Below the pieces are notes generated by a model. It was not told the origin of the DNA. It did no database searches and saw nothing but the letters and a program-made list of their open reading frames with translations. Source: Cycas panzhihuaensis (lineage: Eukaryota > Cycadophyta). From it: a DNA stretch of 64,000 nucleotides. The stretch lies in contig CM041465.1 in NCBI GenBank assembly GCA_023213395.1, positions 144,839,741-144,903,740 of the forward strand. Direction: 5' to 3'. A program made the translations under genes and the position numbers. This document shows positions 35,006 to 48,100 of this stretch, piece after piece. Position 1 is the stretch's first letter; each line of letters begins with the position of its first letter.

Positions 35006-35930
35006 AAACATATAAGTAGGAGTAAAGGGGCTTCATATAGCCAAGTAAAGAACAAAAGAAGAAGCAACCATATCTTGTGTTGTAGATATGACACATATTA
35101 TACAAATAGAGGGAAAATTGGTAGATAAATTCTAAAAATATGAAAGTTACAATAGTAATCATACTACAAACAAAAAAGGGAACCAAATAGAGTATAGGAT
35201 AAAGACTCCTTGAAAAGAAAAACCATAGTTTAAAGCATTGTTTGAAGTTCTTCATGTAGGAATACAGGTAAGAATCCTAAAACAAATTTTAGTTTAAGCA
35301 TAGTTCACAGGTTTATTTTAAAAAAATGACAAAGGAAGCATTTGAGGGCAATACCACATGCTATAGCTAGTCAAGGATATTTAGAAGATAATCGAATAAC
35401 CCACAAGTGTATGATTATATCTTGATAAAGATATACGTGCATCTAGCTATTCTTAGACACCCACTCACATTTGTCCTTTAGAGATTACTTTTTTAATCGA
35501 GATTATTATTTAGACTGAGTTAGTTGGGAGAATTATTTTTCCATATTTGGATATGATAATCAGATAATAGGTACATAACTTTAATCTAAAAAATTCTTGG
35601 ATTGAACTATTGTTATATCAACTCATATCTCTTAAACACATACACAATATTAACCTTTGGAATTTGCATCTCCAAGTATCTACCAACATGCAAAATGATA
35701 AACTAATAATTAGCCTAATAGGAGACAAATGATACAAAGTTTGGCACACAAATGGATGCAAAGAAGATAAAACTCTTTAGGACTCAAAACAATGATGTAT
35801 TTGGAAGCATAGCTTGGGAAAATATTACAAATCATATGAGAAGTGCCTAATTGATTATAGATAGACATAAGCAAAGTGGGCCCCGACTACATCAAAAAAC
35901 TTCTACCTGTTCTCACTAGTAAGAATAAAT
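35006..35930 (+). other. Region between protease-like remnant and promoter-like block
   Basis: No reverse transcriptase or RNase H motif found. Near 35872-35935 a frame reads VGPDYIKKLLPVLTSKN before a stop, which looks coding, but I cannot name it. Confidence 0.35.
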
Positions 35931-35934
35931 TATA

Positions 35935-36320
35935 AAGGGATAGACATTATGTCTTTTTGACATAAGATCTCCCTTTAGCATTCTGTAAAAGGCATGAAGG
36001 GATAGACACCATGTTTTGTTGATGTAAGATGTCCCTATGGAATTTTATAAAAATATAACTTTTGTTAAGTCATCTTAATAAAGTATCTTTCATAAAAGGT
36101 AGAATCCTAAATAAGGAAGTGATAGACACCATCCATAGAGTGATATGTCATGCATGGATGAGACGTCACTTCTCAAATGACCTAGGAAGTACCATAAGAA
36201 TGAAAGTTTTCTAGAAAGAGAAGCATATGGGGACATTTAAAAGGCATCAAAGAATACAATGATATAAAGAGGGGAAGGTTTGAGTTTTGTAGGAGAGGTT
36301 TTCCTAAGGAATATAAGGGC
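35935..36320 (+). promoter_or_regulatory. Promoter-like block resembling a pararetroviral or LTR promoter
   Basis: Two direct copies of a segment with GGGATAGACAYYATGTYTT, followed by TTGAYRTAAGATSTCCC, lie at 35938-35974 and 35999-36035. A further related piece, GTGATAGACACCAT, is at 36119. GATGAGACGTCACTTC at 36159-36174 holds a palindromic GACGTC core like a bZIP (as-1 type) site. A TATA-like GATATAAAGAGGGG lies near 36261-36274. The arrangement resembles plant pararetrovirus promoters; a retrotransposon U3 is the alternative. No transcription data are available. Confidence 0.4.
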
Positions 36321-36667
36321 TTCATTTCTAGTAATCAACTTACGTGTTAATTAGCTTCTGTTCTTATACCCATGATTGATTAGTTGTGAATTTTATTGTG
36401 AGCTAATTTATAAGTAAAATATTATCAAATGTGTGTGGATGGAATCTTATTAGTATGCACTTACTCTGAAAAGCTTTTACTCTATGGGCTTGTAAATATA
36501 AAAGCATTACATCTCATTGGCCTCATAAATTCCCCTCATCTAATTAATGAGAATGCATTTATATATCTACCTTATAAGTTGTAATTGACCTTAAAAAATA
36601 TCCATATATATTCAAATTTCATTTTATTATTTCACTTGTGATGTTAACATATGTAATGAGTGATATA

Positions 36668-36680
36668 TAGAGTTAGAGCA
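36668..36680 (+). other. Possible primer binding site
   Basis: TAGAGTTAGAGCA shares 10 of 13 bases with TGGTATTAGAGCA. It is about 400 bp downstream of the TATA-like site, a plausible distance in either a pararetrovirus leader or an LTR/leader junction. Confidence 0.3.
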
Positions 36681-39600
36681 TAAATTAGTAGTAGGTTCAT
36701 TAGATATTACTATAATTTAGGTCTCATATTCATAAAACATTTTTTGAAATATAAAGGCTTTGTTAATAAAGGGTATTATCATAAGTAAAACATTTGTGCT
36801 TATTGTGAATGTTTAGTATTTCCAACTTTACATATAATTAATATCATTTGTCCATGGTCTACCCATCATTATTGAATATGGTGCCTAACTTATCATTACT
36901 ATTATGATTATGAATCCTTATGCCACTCATATACTTGTTATGTTCTATGATATATTTACAATCAACACATTAGTTGATAATATATTTTGTTGATTTGTAA
37001 TTAGAATTAAACACATTAATGGTTATGATATTGTAGCATTTGTAAGAGCATTGAGTCGATCTAATATCTATAATGGTAGTAAAATATTTTCATCAATACT
37101 TATAGATCTTCATTCACAAGTAGGTATCCATGTCTTAGAACCAAGTTTGTTACATGTGTTCCGACTGAGATCACTTGAAATATACCTCAATCCAACCATT
37201 CTAAACTATTGACCAATAATGTATCAAAGCGTACTTCTCAATTTTATCTTCTGTTTGATAGATTTAATGGATCATTTCATTATCTGACAATGTCTATTTT
37301 CTTTTGCTTGCTTTACTACAAGGTTAATTCTAGTCTTTTCAAAGTATAACATCCATTTATGTATTTTGACTCTTAATAACAAAGTAGTCATAATTTAGTT
37401 AGTAACTTTTCTCAAATTTATGCATTAGACATTGTTTACAAATTTACTCATAACCTATGATGAGCTTGTCTATGTTTGATTGATAGTATTATTTATCTAT
37501 TCCTTTTTACCAATCATGATCCCTTAAATGTGTTTATTATGAGATTCCAGAAGGATCTCATATCTTTAGTCTGTATTAATCAATAATCAATTAATTTGTT
37601 CCTCTCTTTGAATGATTATTATATCTTAGATCTATTTTCTCATCATCTTTGATACATTATGCATTTCATTCTTTTTTTTTTCCCTTAGAGCACTTTAATA
37701 CCTTTCATTTAATACATTTATTGTGTGGGCATCTTTCCCTATTATGTCTCTCTTATTAGTTATATACTTTTCTAACCAATGTATATCAATCATATTGTCT
37801 TCAATTCGCATCCTTTTCTAATGAGAAAAATCAATAGACATTTATGATGCTTAAGTTTTTCACGTATATGTATTCTTAACCAGTAGCTCCTCTTACTCAA
37901 AAGGTCAATTATTCATTTACTTCTTTTATTTTTATAGAGAATTACTTTCTATGTTGTATTTTTATTAACCATGAACCACCAAATTATTGGAGATTATGGA
38001 ATAGGAGCTATTTATTGGAGAAGATTGGCATAGATTATGTTAGGCTTATCATGCCAAAAAATTTCATTTTATACATACTCACTAGTACCTTATATTCTTT
38101 ATCACTCTTTATTTCTGTATGATTTACTACAATAATATGACTATATTTTTGTCCTCATTAAAAAGGTAGAGCATTCTCAACATACTTAGAATAAAATATT
38201 TCTAGTGTTAAAATGATTTTCTTCTTATCTTATTCATGAAATAGTGGTTTTATTCTTTATATTAAAAATATAACACATTATTGCATGGGATTCCTATATC
38301 TTCTACGTGATTGAATTTCCCCATATTTTTTCAACACCGTACATTTCAAATATTTATAACTCATCTAATATACTTTTTTAAATCTTTGGAATTCTATCAT
38401 CACTCTTATGTTTATTATGCCTTCATTCTTTATGAACAAAATGATTTTCAACTCTAAATCTATTTAAGTGATGGCATATGTTACCTCCTCTTTTGAAAGA
38501 TTAATTCCCTTACTAAAGAGATTTAGGATTCTTGTTAATTATTTGGCTATCCTTATTTTTTAAAAATGTTTGTTCTTTATTCATAACTCATTATCTTTTA
38601 AGATATTCATCTAGATTGAGTTTGATAATTTCCTGGCCATTTATCTAGGCTGTACCATTAACATTTAAAGATATATCCCATAATCATGCAACATGCATAC
38701 ATTTAAACCTAAAGCTAATATTATAACATGTGTCCAACTTTTGCTTCATTATTAGCCTTTAACATAATCATATGATTAAACAAAAATTATTCATAGATTT
38801 AATAAATCATATATTCATATGCAATTTTTCAATCTTAATCTATATGCAAATTTATACATTATATAATATGTATGTAATTAGCTTTCATTATGCTCTATCT
38901 TTTCCCAAATGGAGATTTAATCTTATATTATTTTCCTTGTTTCTTATTAGGTAGAATATAGAATATAGTATATGCATGTCCTCTTAAATATGACACATTT
39001 TCCTTTTCTTTATGATGTTATTATTAAAGGACTTAAAGTTCACTTACCTTATGTTTGGAATCTTATTCCTTAATAAGTAATATTAAGTGCATATTCTCAA
39101 GAGAGAGCATGCATAACTATCACCTTTATTCAAACATAACATCTTTGGAATTTACATAATTATAATATTATTAGATGATTAAAGAAAATCATGAGGTGTA
39201 TTCATCCACATCCTTCTTTTCTCATCTTAGTTATTATGACCTCCTTGGAAATTATTCTTAAATATCTATTTCATAGGTAAGAATAGTAAAGTCTAATACA
39301 CATGGATCTCAAATATTTGATAGATTAATATCTATCTTTATAATTTATCATTTGTAAATTGACTAACTAAAGTGATTATAAGGACCTTATACATTAATCA
39401 AACTATATATTCAGTTTCCATTAGATCACTTTCCTTATTGAACATTGATTTCTATTTGTTAACTTATGTTGTATGCTTACCTCTCATAATAGACCAAGGC
39501 ACCTTTTAAAATGAGTAGATATTAATTATTTCAAGAATATGATCTTAAATAAATGAAACTAAGTTGTAGAAAGTACATATCATGGTGTATAGTTTCTCAT

Positions 39601-40595
39601 TAGTCTGAAAACGAATGACCATGTATCCTAAATAGATACTGCATAAAAAAATTAAATTAGTTTTGAGTTGGTAGTCATAAATATAAATTATTGAAAGTTA
39701 ACTTTACTTTGAATTATTAATTATTTCAAGGATGACTTTAGCGTAAATAATTACTAATTTAAATGTGGACTCATATATAAGGAGTGAATGGGTCCTTTTA
39801 AAAAATTAGTTCTCAGAATTCTCTTATCTTCTTAGAAAGAAAATGTTATTTCTATAAGTTCCATTTTCTTGAAGAGGAACAATAACTATATTTTATTATC
39901 TTATGGATGCTTTATAATAGAGATAAATTACATCATCAATTCCTATTTCATTGTATTATAAATTATTATATTTGTTATTATTTTTATTCCTTTGTGTATT
40001 ACCATATTTGATATCATTTTAGTATTACTCATTTTTAATGCAATTAGGACCTATTACTAGCATTCTATTGCATGTAACTTTTAAAAATTGGTTGCACCCA
40101 AGTATTTTTATTCTTATTTATTTATAAATTCAACATGTAATATTGAAAGGTTACTACAATTCAAATGACAACATTCATAAATCTATATTACTTTTTTATA
40201 AAAACCTCATACTCTTCTATTTTCTATTTATGGGTTCAATTTGATATCATTCCAATTATGCTTCCTTTAAGATTCTATGTAATTCTTCTTAATCATTAGG
40301 GTTTTTGGAGGAGAGAAGAATTTATTTATTTTCTTCAAATTTTTAAAATAAAGCTCGTCAAAATAGCTTTTTTTATGGAACCCGTTCTTTTATTGAAATC
40401 TTATAGGGTTTATAAAAATAATTTTCTTCAGCGAAACTTTCTTAAGCTTGGTAATTTTAACTTTTTCCCTTTCAAGTAAGCTTCATCACCCAATGTTTAC
40501 CACTACTCTATTCTCTTAGGCTTTGGTACTATTATCATGAAACATTCTCTTACCTTAACTAATATCTAAGGAAATTTATTATAAATTATTAATTA
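36681..40595. other. AT-rich decayed region, no gene assigned
   Basis: No domain can be named with confidence. Near 37242 a plus frame reads DRFNGSFHYLTMSIFF, faintly like a copia gag N-terminus. In 37690-38110 one plus frame has few stops for its AT content and includes NYWRLWNRSYLLEKIG. Near 38125-38200 YDYIFVLIKKVEHSQ faintly resembles a gypsy reverse transcriptase loop. These may be pieces of a decayed retroelement. The last five bases, AATTA (40591-40595), are the copia2 TSD. Confidence 0.4.
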
Positions 40596-40908
40596 TGTTA
40601 GACTAGGAAGCAGAGCAGGCCAATCAAAGTTATGTTTCTATCATGAAGAGTTAATACCATTATGTTAATTAATTGGTGGTGTTAAAAAATACTAAGGAGG
40701 TATTCCCCCCAAATATATAGTTTTGGGAAGGTGGTAGACTGCCTCAACTTGATGTTAGTCTAAAATAATTAAAAAATAAATAAAATAATATACATTATAT
40801 GTCTGGTCGGCTATTGGTGGCTACATGATGGCTCTTGGTAGTTCAAGGTGCCTTTTAGGGGCCTGAGGTCGGCTTGCATGCCCTTTAACAATGAGCATTA
40901 TCCCAACA
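40596..40908 (-). repeat. Copia2 3' LTR
   Basis: 313 bp, TGTTAGACTAGG to ATTATCCCAACA. Its partner at 48551 is the same length and shares most blocks. Confidence 0.93.
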
Positions 40909-40922
40909 TTCTCCCTCATAAT
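40909..40922 (-). other. Copia2 polypurine tract
   Basis: Minus-strand TTATGAGGGAGAAT adjoins the LTR. Confidence 0.8.
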
Positions 40923-41574
40923 GTCCATTGTATAGAACTCCAAGTTTATCTCTAAATTTATGAAACTTAATATTTCCTAATGTCTTTATGAATATATCAA
41001 TTATTTGATCTTCAATATTGCAATATACCAACTTGATCTTACATGCTTGAACTAATTCTAGAATGAAGTGATGCTAGGTTTCACTATGCTTGGTTCTACC
41101 ATGAAATACTAGATTTTGAGTCATCTGAATAGTGCTTTGATTGTCACACCAAATTTTAGTTGGCCTTTTCTATTCTATCTAAATGTCTTGTAGAAGTCAT
41201 TGTAGCCATACAGTTTCACATATAACATAGACTATTGTTTTATATTCTGTTTCTATTGTAGATAGGAAAATAATATTCTATTTCTTGATGCTCCATGTTA
41301 TAGCTGATGTACCTAAACTGAAAGTAAAACATGAAGTGGATTTTCTGTCCTTAATGTCACTTGCTCAATTTGAATCTGTATACCCATTCAATCTGAAATT
41401 CAATGAAGATTTATATTGCAATCCATATTTTATTATGCCTTTTAGGTATCGTAGGATCTGTTTTACTACTTGCCAATGAGTAGTCTTGGGATCTTATACA
41501 AATCTAGATACTACATTGATCACATGCGTAATATCTAGTCGTGTTGAAATTAAATAAATTAGACTGCCAATTAA
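40923..41574 (-). pseudogene. Copia2 RNase H
   Basis: Located between the polypurine tract and the reverse transcriptase frame. The minus strand carries broken pieces of the copia RNase H, including the region before it that follows IGSLIYL-like residues near 41560. Several stops. Confidence 0.78.
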
Positions 41575-42111
41575 TTATCTATAGAGTGTGAGATCTATAG
41601 GTATAAAATCATCAAGTTTAGATAGCTTGATCCCAACTTCAGCCGGAGTTGCTAGAGGTTTGTAATCATTCATCTTAAACTTTTGATGTAAGTCCAAGGT
41701 GTACTTCCTTTTAGAGATAAAAATACCATTTTTATCTTGCCATACTTCCAAACCTAAGAAGTAATACATTAAACCCAAATTTGTCATCTCAAACTCTTTA
41801 CACATAGCTTCCTTAAAGTTTTTCCAAAGATGGGAGTCATTTCCAATGTAGACAATATCATCTACATAAACTCCCACTATTAGAATGGAGTCTCCCTTGA
41901 TCTTGATATATAAGTTTGGATCTAATTGAGATCTTTTGAATCCTTGATCTATGAAATATCCATCGATTCGAGAATACCATACCCTAAGAGCTTGCTTTAA
42001 TCCATAGAGTGTCTTTTTAAGCTTATACATTGTCTTCTTCTCCCCTAACTTCAAAACCTTGGGGTTGAGAGATATAGATATCCTCTTCAATGTACCCATT
42101 AAGAAATGCAC
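41575..42111 (-). pseudogene. Copia2 reverse transcriptase, C-terminal two thirds
   Basis: The 178-codon frame is the longest surviving pol piece in the window outside gypsy1. It has MYKLKKTLYGLKQALRVWYS at residues 28-47, the catalytic VYVDDIVYIGND at 81-92 and MTNLGLMYYFLGLEV after that, then the linker TPAEVGIKLS. These are standard copia reverse transcriptase blocks and the YVDD loop is intact. The start Met lies inside the domain. The upstream fingers are in frame 42247-42528, and a damaged segment separates the two. Confidence 0.93.
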
Positions 42112-42600
42112 TTTTAATATCCATTTCGTAAATATCCCATCCTATTTGTGCAGCCAAAGTCATCATTATATGAACAGTTTTTATGCGTGTGACATGGACA
42201 AATGTTTCACTATAATCGATGCATTCTCTTTAGGCACAACCTTTTATTACCAATCTAGCTTATATTTGTCAATTAATCTATCAGATTGAAACTTGGTTTT
42301 ATAAATCCACTTGGTACCAATGGAATTTTTATTAGGAGTAAGGTCAACTAATTCCCAAGTATCATTTCTGACTATGGAGTTGTATTCTTCCTCTATTACT
42401 TTTCTCCAAGTATCATGTGTATTGGCCTCATCAAAAGTATGAGGCTTGTGGGTTTCCATAACTTGACTCATAAGGAAAAGATTCACCATATGGGCATGAG
42501 TGAATCTTTGATTATAGTCATTGTCCAAGATGTTGTCTATATCATGGTTCTATTAAACCTATTTAGGTAATCTTTGTGGTGGAGGTTGAGAAGAGGTTCA
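42112..42600 (-). pseudogene. Copia2 reverse transcriptase, N-terminal part
   Basis: The frame 42247-42528 contains TWRKVIEEEYNSIVRNDTWE and LVDLTPNKNSIGTKWIYKTK, the N-terminal block of copia reverse transcriptase that begins with W-x-x-A-M-x-x-E. It ends at KYKLDW where the family continues KARLVAKGY, so a frame disruption follows. Confidence 0.92.
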
Positions 42601-43480
42601 CTCCCCACTTGATACATCAATGATTTGTCTTAATTCTTACCTAGGTGGCATATGTTTAGACCTAATAATGGAATCAAGATTTATCATGATATAATTCCCT
42701 TTGTTTTGATCATAATCAATGTGGTAATAATCATATTCTTGGAATTTAACATCTTTACTCACCATGACTTTTCAAAAATTGGGATCATAGACCTTATAAG
42801 ATTTGGAGGCATCGTTGTATCCAATGAATATACATCTAGTGCTATGATCATCTAGCTTATACCTTCATTGTTTAGGAATATAAATATAAGCTAAGCATCC
42901 AAAATCTCTTAAATGATGAATACTAGGTTTGTATCTAGTCCAAGCTTCTTCAAGAATCATGCACCTAAGTGATTTGGTGGTACACCTATTGAATAAATAA
43001 ACAGTAATGTGAACTACTCTAGTCCAAAATTCATGTCCTAATCCTTTGTCATTTAACATATACCTAACCATCTCGACTATGGTATGGTTCTTCCTTTCAG
43101 CTACACCATTTTATTGTGGGGTGTAGGGATTTATAAGTTATTCCCTTATTCCATGATATGCAAAATAGGCCTTAAAATTATTTGAGATAAACTCTCCCCC
43201 TATTATATGATCTTAGGGAGAGGATTTTGTATCAACTTTATCTCTCCACATAGGTTTTAAAGTCGACAAAGTGTTGGAATGCATCTGATTTAAACTTTAC
43301 GAAATAAAACCAAGTTTTCCTTTTAAAATCATCAATGAATGTGATGAAATATCTAGCTCCTACTAATTAGGGAACATCCATGGGCCACAAATACTTGTGT
43401 AGACTAGTTGGAGAGGTCTACTTGCTCTATAGTTATTATCTGGAAAGCTTTCTTATGTTATTTTCCAAGGAGACACCCTT
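42601..43480 (-). pseudogene. Copia2 integrase core and C-terminus
   Basis: The minus strand near 43085-43200 reads IGGEFISNNFKAYFAYHGI, then PYTPQ, a stop and NGVAERKNHTIVEM. These are the second half of the catalytic core with the Glu of VAERKN kept. The Asp expected before GGEF is not seen. The frame 42865-43071 then gives RYMLNDKGLGHEFWTRVVH and HLRDFGCLAYIYIP, the integrase C-terminal blocks. Confidence 0.9.
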
Positions 43481-44000
43481 CACAAATATTTGTATCCACT
43501 TCAATGTGTGGTAACCCATCAACTATATCCTTCTTCATTAGTTCTAAACTACTATAATTTAAGTGACTAAATCTCTTATGTCACATATCACTGCCAAGTT
43601 TGATTATTGTTCTCAATGCATAAGTGTGAGATGGAGTAAGGACTAGCTTGAAAAGTCTATCATTGGTCATTTTTCCCTTGGCAACTGCCACCTTATTCTT
43701 CCTTTTATCTTGTATGGTGCATTCTCTATTGTCAAATATGACTTTATAATCCTGGCCTATCATATGTCCTATGATAAAAGGTTCTTCTTTAAGGCTGGGA
43801 CATAAAATACATCATCAAGATATCAAGTTTCTCCTGATTTTGTTTATAGAACTATATTACCCCTTCTAATAAACTCATGAGAGGTGTCATCACTAAATAT
43901 AATGGACCCTTTTTAGTTCTATCTATAATTCAGAATACATTTTATTTGTAGGTCATATGGGTAGAACAACCTGAATCAATATACCATCATCTTCTTCCTT
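43481..44000 (-). pseudogene. Copia2 pre-integrase and protease region
   Basis: Residues SSLELMKKDIVDGLP and NICEGCLLGK near 43480-43580 match the copia pre-integrase zinc-binding block with its CxxC pair. The frame 43581-43763 holds the preceding segment (FDNRECTIQDKRKNKVAVAK). The protease DSG motif was not located with certainty. Confidence 0.8.
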
Positions 44001-45150
44001 ATGAGTAATGAAACTGAATAGAAAGAGTCGAATGTTCTCCCTTGCTTCCATAATTGTATTGGCACTTCCTTTAGTTAGTGGACCATATTTGGCAAAATAT
44101 TTGTCTTATGTGTGACACTGGATTGCAAAGTGTGCAATAAAGTGAATCTCTTCTTCCAAAGCTAAGACTTCTACTACAAGGATAGAACCTATCAATATAG
44201 GATGGTCTTTCTCTTTCCATATATAGGGCTTGATTATCCCTTTATCTGTTATTGGGATAATTGAAGTTGGTCCTTTGAGATTTCATGTCTCCTTAACAAT
44301 TTAGACAACATTGGTTTGTCCCATGATTCCTTTCTTGACTTTGGTATCTATTGTAGTTAGTGTTCCTTTGATTAGCTCCTTGTTGTCTTTGATGTGGAGC
44401 TTGATACTTTAGTTACCTTTCTTGGTGCATTTCTTGTCTAGGGTTTCTATTTCTTCCGTTTAGAGATTGGTCCCTAGATTTGGAGGTACCAGCTTAAGAA
44501 TTCGATTATATCCTCACTTTGGCTGCAAATGTATATTTAATTGATTCATTTGTATTCTATTGTTTCTCAACTACCATCAATAGGGCACTTAGTTGTTCTG
44601 TCTTCAATGTGCTTAAGTCTTTTAATACTCTGATACTAGTTGCCACCATTTCAAATCTTTTCACTACACTAATACATCTTAGGATTTATTCAGCCACTCT
44701 TTGTTTAGTCAATGTATCTCCAAAAGATCTTATTTGATTAACAATATCTTGCACCTTGGTTATGAATTCAGTTACTGATTCATTAGGCATCATCCTAAGA
44801 TTTTTAAATTTACTTCTTAGAGTTTGTAATTTAGATGAAGCAACCCCTTCATAAATTAGTTATAAGGTATCCCATGCTTCTTTAGATTTTGTTAACTCAC
44901 TTACTCTAGGAAATATATAGTCTTCAAGCACACAAAATATCAGTGTAAGTACCTCATTATCCTTCTCAATATTTTCTTTGTAAGCTAATTTCTCAAGATC
45001 TGTTAGATTTTGTCATAATTTTATGTACCCTGCTCTTACAATATCTCATATATTATTAGCTATGAGGATGGGTCTCATCCTCCTACTCTAATTTAAAAAT
45101 TTAGAACCATCAAGCTTAGGGATGATCATGTTGCCAAAGTTGGCTGCTAT
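44001..45150 (-). pseudogene. Copia2 gag, start codon lost
   Basis: Starting at 45150 the minus strand reads AANFGNMIIPKLDGSKFLN after an ATA codon in the place of the expected ATG (G-to-A). Further on come CVLEDYIFPRVSELTKSKEA, RSKFKNLRMMPNESVTEFI and VQDIVNQIRSFGDTL, the UBN2-type gag of copia elements. Only three or four stops interrupt about 200 codons, and most sit where Trp or Gln is usual. Confidence 0.88.
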
Positions 45151-48100
45151 TATTTCTCAACAAAGGTTTTGATAAATGCCCTTTTGATAAGAACTTCCTT
45201 AAAATATAATTGTCAAATAAAGTTTTTAAATTATCCAAAAAATAAAGTTTTATAGTTATCTCCAAATGTTTAATAAGTTTCCTAGTCCCTAAAATGGTTT
45301 CTAGGCTCTAAGTTTAAGTGTCTTCAAGGTGAGCCTTTAGTTGGTACCCTATTTAGTAACGTTTACCTACAAGTGGCAAATTAGGGACCCAATATACTAG
45401 TACATGGGATCTTGGCTCGATATACCTCAATACACAGATTGCTAAAAGGGTGCTAAGACCCCTTTGATTTACATATCCACCTATGCCAGTTTTATGCCTA
45501 GCGACAGATCTAGTAGTGATAGCTTTACTAACTAAGGCACTCACCCTCTCTAGGTTTAGCCTTGGTCTCCAAACTCTAGAAATAAACAGGTTCTACACCT
45601 CAACTTTCCACCTAATAGCTAGTGATGTTCCTCATCCAATATGAGTGGGCTAAAGACATGTACGTGATGGTAACTTCAGGGGTCCTAACTATTCCCCTTA
45701 CAAAGCTAGAAATAAGATTGTTGATTTAAGTGATTATCTTTTTCAATATGAAAAAAAATAATTATTAAAATATGGTCTTGCTTAGACAACAAAGGATTCT
45801 TTTTAAGATTAAAAAATGAAAGAACTTTAACAAGCAAAACTAAATACTTTTTTAAATAAAATGGATAAATAATACTTTTGAATCAATTCCACTTTTGAAT
45901 CAAAATATTTCTTCTTAATGAAGCAATATGAATGCAAGTATGTAAACTATTATCTTTCAACTTGAAAATGCTCCTTGAACTAGTAAATTAAACAACTTTG
46001 TTTGGAAGGAAAAGTAACTTGAAAAATATATGTATGATCCTTCAAATAAATGCCTTAATAAAAAGTAACTTAATAATAAAAGGAGATAGTAACTAAGAAA
46101 TAAGGTGAAGATATTTATTATGCAAACTATTATCTTTCAAGTTAAAGAAGCTCATTGAAAAAGTAAATTACACAACTTTCAATGAAACTATATGCACATT
46201 TTCTTGAGAATTCAATGAATTAAAGAATATAAGCCAAAAGAATGAAGCTTTCAATATCCAAATGCCTTTTAAATAAGATAGTTAAATGATCCTTAAAGAG
46301 TGCAAGATAAGCAATCCTTTTAAAACATGAAGACCAATGTTCAACTTATAATCTTTTCAAGCAATGATAAATATAAGAGGCTTTAAAAATAAAAAACTAT
46401 GATGTATGTATATAAAGATATAATGAGATACTTGAAGGAAACGAGTCTTAAAAGCTTAAAAGAGCCAAAAAATAACTTGTAACTATGCAATGTAATGTAC
46501 TTATTAAGCTTCAAAAAATATAATGACTTTAAGGCAAATAAAATGTTCCTTTAACTTGTAAATCAGTGATCTCAAGATATATAAAGTTGTGAGTAAATAT
46601 TTCTACAATCAATGTAAATGAAATGAAGAAATGCTCTTTGTAGATTCACATGAAAACTAGGTGCAATCTAAAGTATTAAAGAAAATTAAAGACCTTAAAT
46701 AGCCAAGAATACTTAAGGAAATCTCTTAGATTCAGTTTTAGATGTTAAAGAAAGAAAATGATAATGATAAAGAGTCCCCCTTTGTCACTTTTGATCCAAA
46801 TAAGGCTCCTAATCTTCAAGAATCTAAAATTGATACTAAAGAGTTGAAAAGCAACTTGTAAGCTTATAAAACCAAGCAAATACTATCAATAATCAATTAG
46901 TATCAGATAAAAAATGAGTATATTCAATAAGAATGAAAAAACTTAGCTCAAAATATCAAAGAAATTATCTAACTAGGACTGAATCATAGGCTCAAATTCA
47001 ATGGCTTCAAGGACCTACAAAACAATATTAGAATGCGATGAAACTTATTTTGATATGTAGAGCACTGAAAAATCTTTTCAACGGTTTTGACGTTTTATAA
47101 AATAGAGTTGTAGAGCTTAAGTTATTAAAGAAACTATATATGGACCCCTTTATAGCCAATGAATTAAGAGATACAAAAGAGGATCAAATTTGACTATATT
47201 CAACTCTTTGAAATTCTACTTAAATCAGGAAAAAAAAAGGGCTCTAGCCTATAGAGCTATGAGTCAAGAATCCAACAAATCAAGTGGTTTGAGAATCTGA
47301 CCTCCCAATGCAAAGATATTGTGCAAAACGTAAACAATATTCCTTAGGTTAAAAAATAAAAAAAAGGTTGGCTTTTAGCCCCTTAGTTAATAAGGCAGGG
47401 TCATATGGGACCCAATGAGACCAGCTGATGATTAATAGAGGGGGCTAATAGAATCCAAAGAATATAAAGTATGATTAATACCTTTTAAAACCAAATTTTA
47501 TAAAAAATAATTTATAAAATTTTAAATCCACCCTTTAAACGAGGTCATAAGGGGCTAAATAAGACTGAGAACTAATCACGAAGGGGGCTACTTATAAAAT
47601 CATGAGCCCAAAACTCAAAGTTTATTAAATGTAATTAAATTTTTTGAAACTTTATAAAAAAATAAAATGAATTAATAGAAGATGATCACATGTTAATGGC
47701 GATTGTGCAAGGGTGTAAATAATCGATACATGCGATCGAAAAATGATGCAAAGGGATTAAGATCGATTCACAAGGGACGCCATAGATCAACAGTAAGAGA
47801 TTGATCTAAAAGATCTTCAAAAAATATATATTGTTATATATAAAAGCATGATAAAGCATATGAGGAACTGACAAACCTAAATGGGCAAAAAATCCATTTT
47901 AAAACTACTGAAAGTCAATCTAAATTGATCGAGATCTCATCGATGGTAGGTGCTAATGGATTAGGGTGAAAAAAAAATACTAAGAAATGTATATTTTTGT
48001 GATTTATAAATAAAAAGATGTAAATAAATAGTGGACTGAAAAAATGAAGATGCAAATATCAATTATGAAATCTCATGAAATGAGATGAAGAATCTCTCTG

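Noticed and set aside
34941-35255. 104-codon minus frame rich in Phe, Tyr and Ile
   Set aside because: Composition matches AT-rich chance translation, and the opposite strand holds the protease-like remnant; no motif or homologous copy was recognised.
38125-38215. Reverse-transcriptase-like phrase YDYIFVLIKKVEHSQ called as a gene fragment
   Set aside because: The similarity is too short and no neighbouring palm or thumb motif supports it; mentioned only as a weak hint.
45353-45544. 63-codon minus frame in the copia2 leader
   Set aside because: No domain, no start context, and leader position; kept only as part of the GC-richer leader segment.
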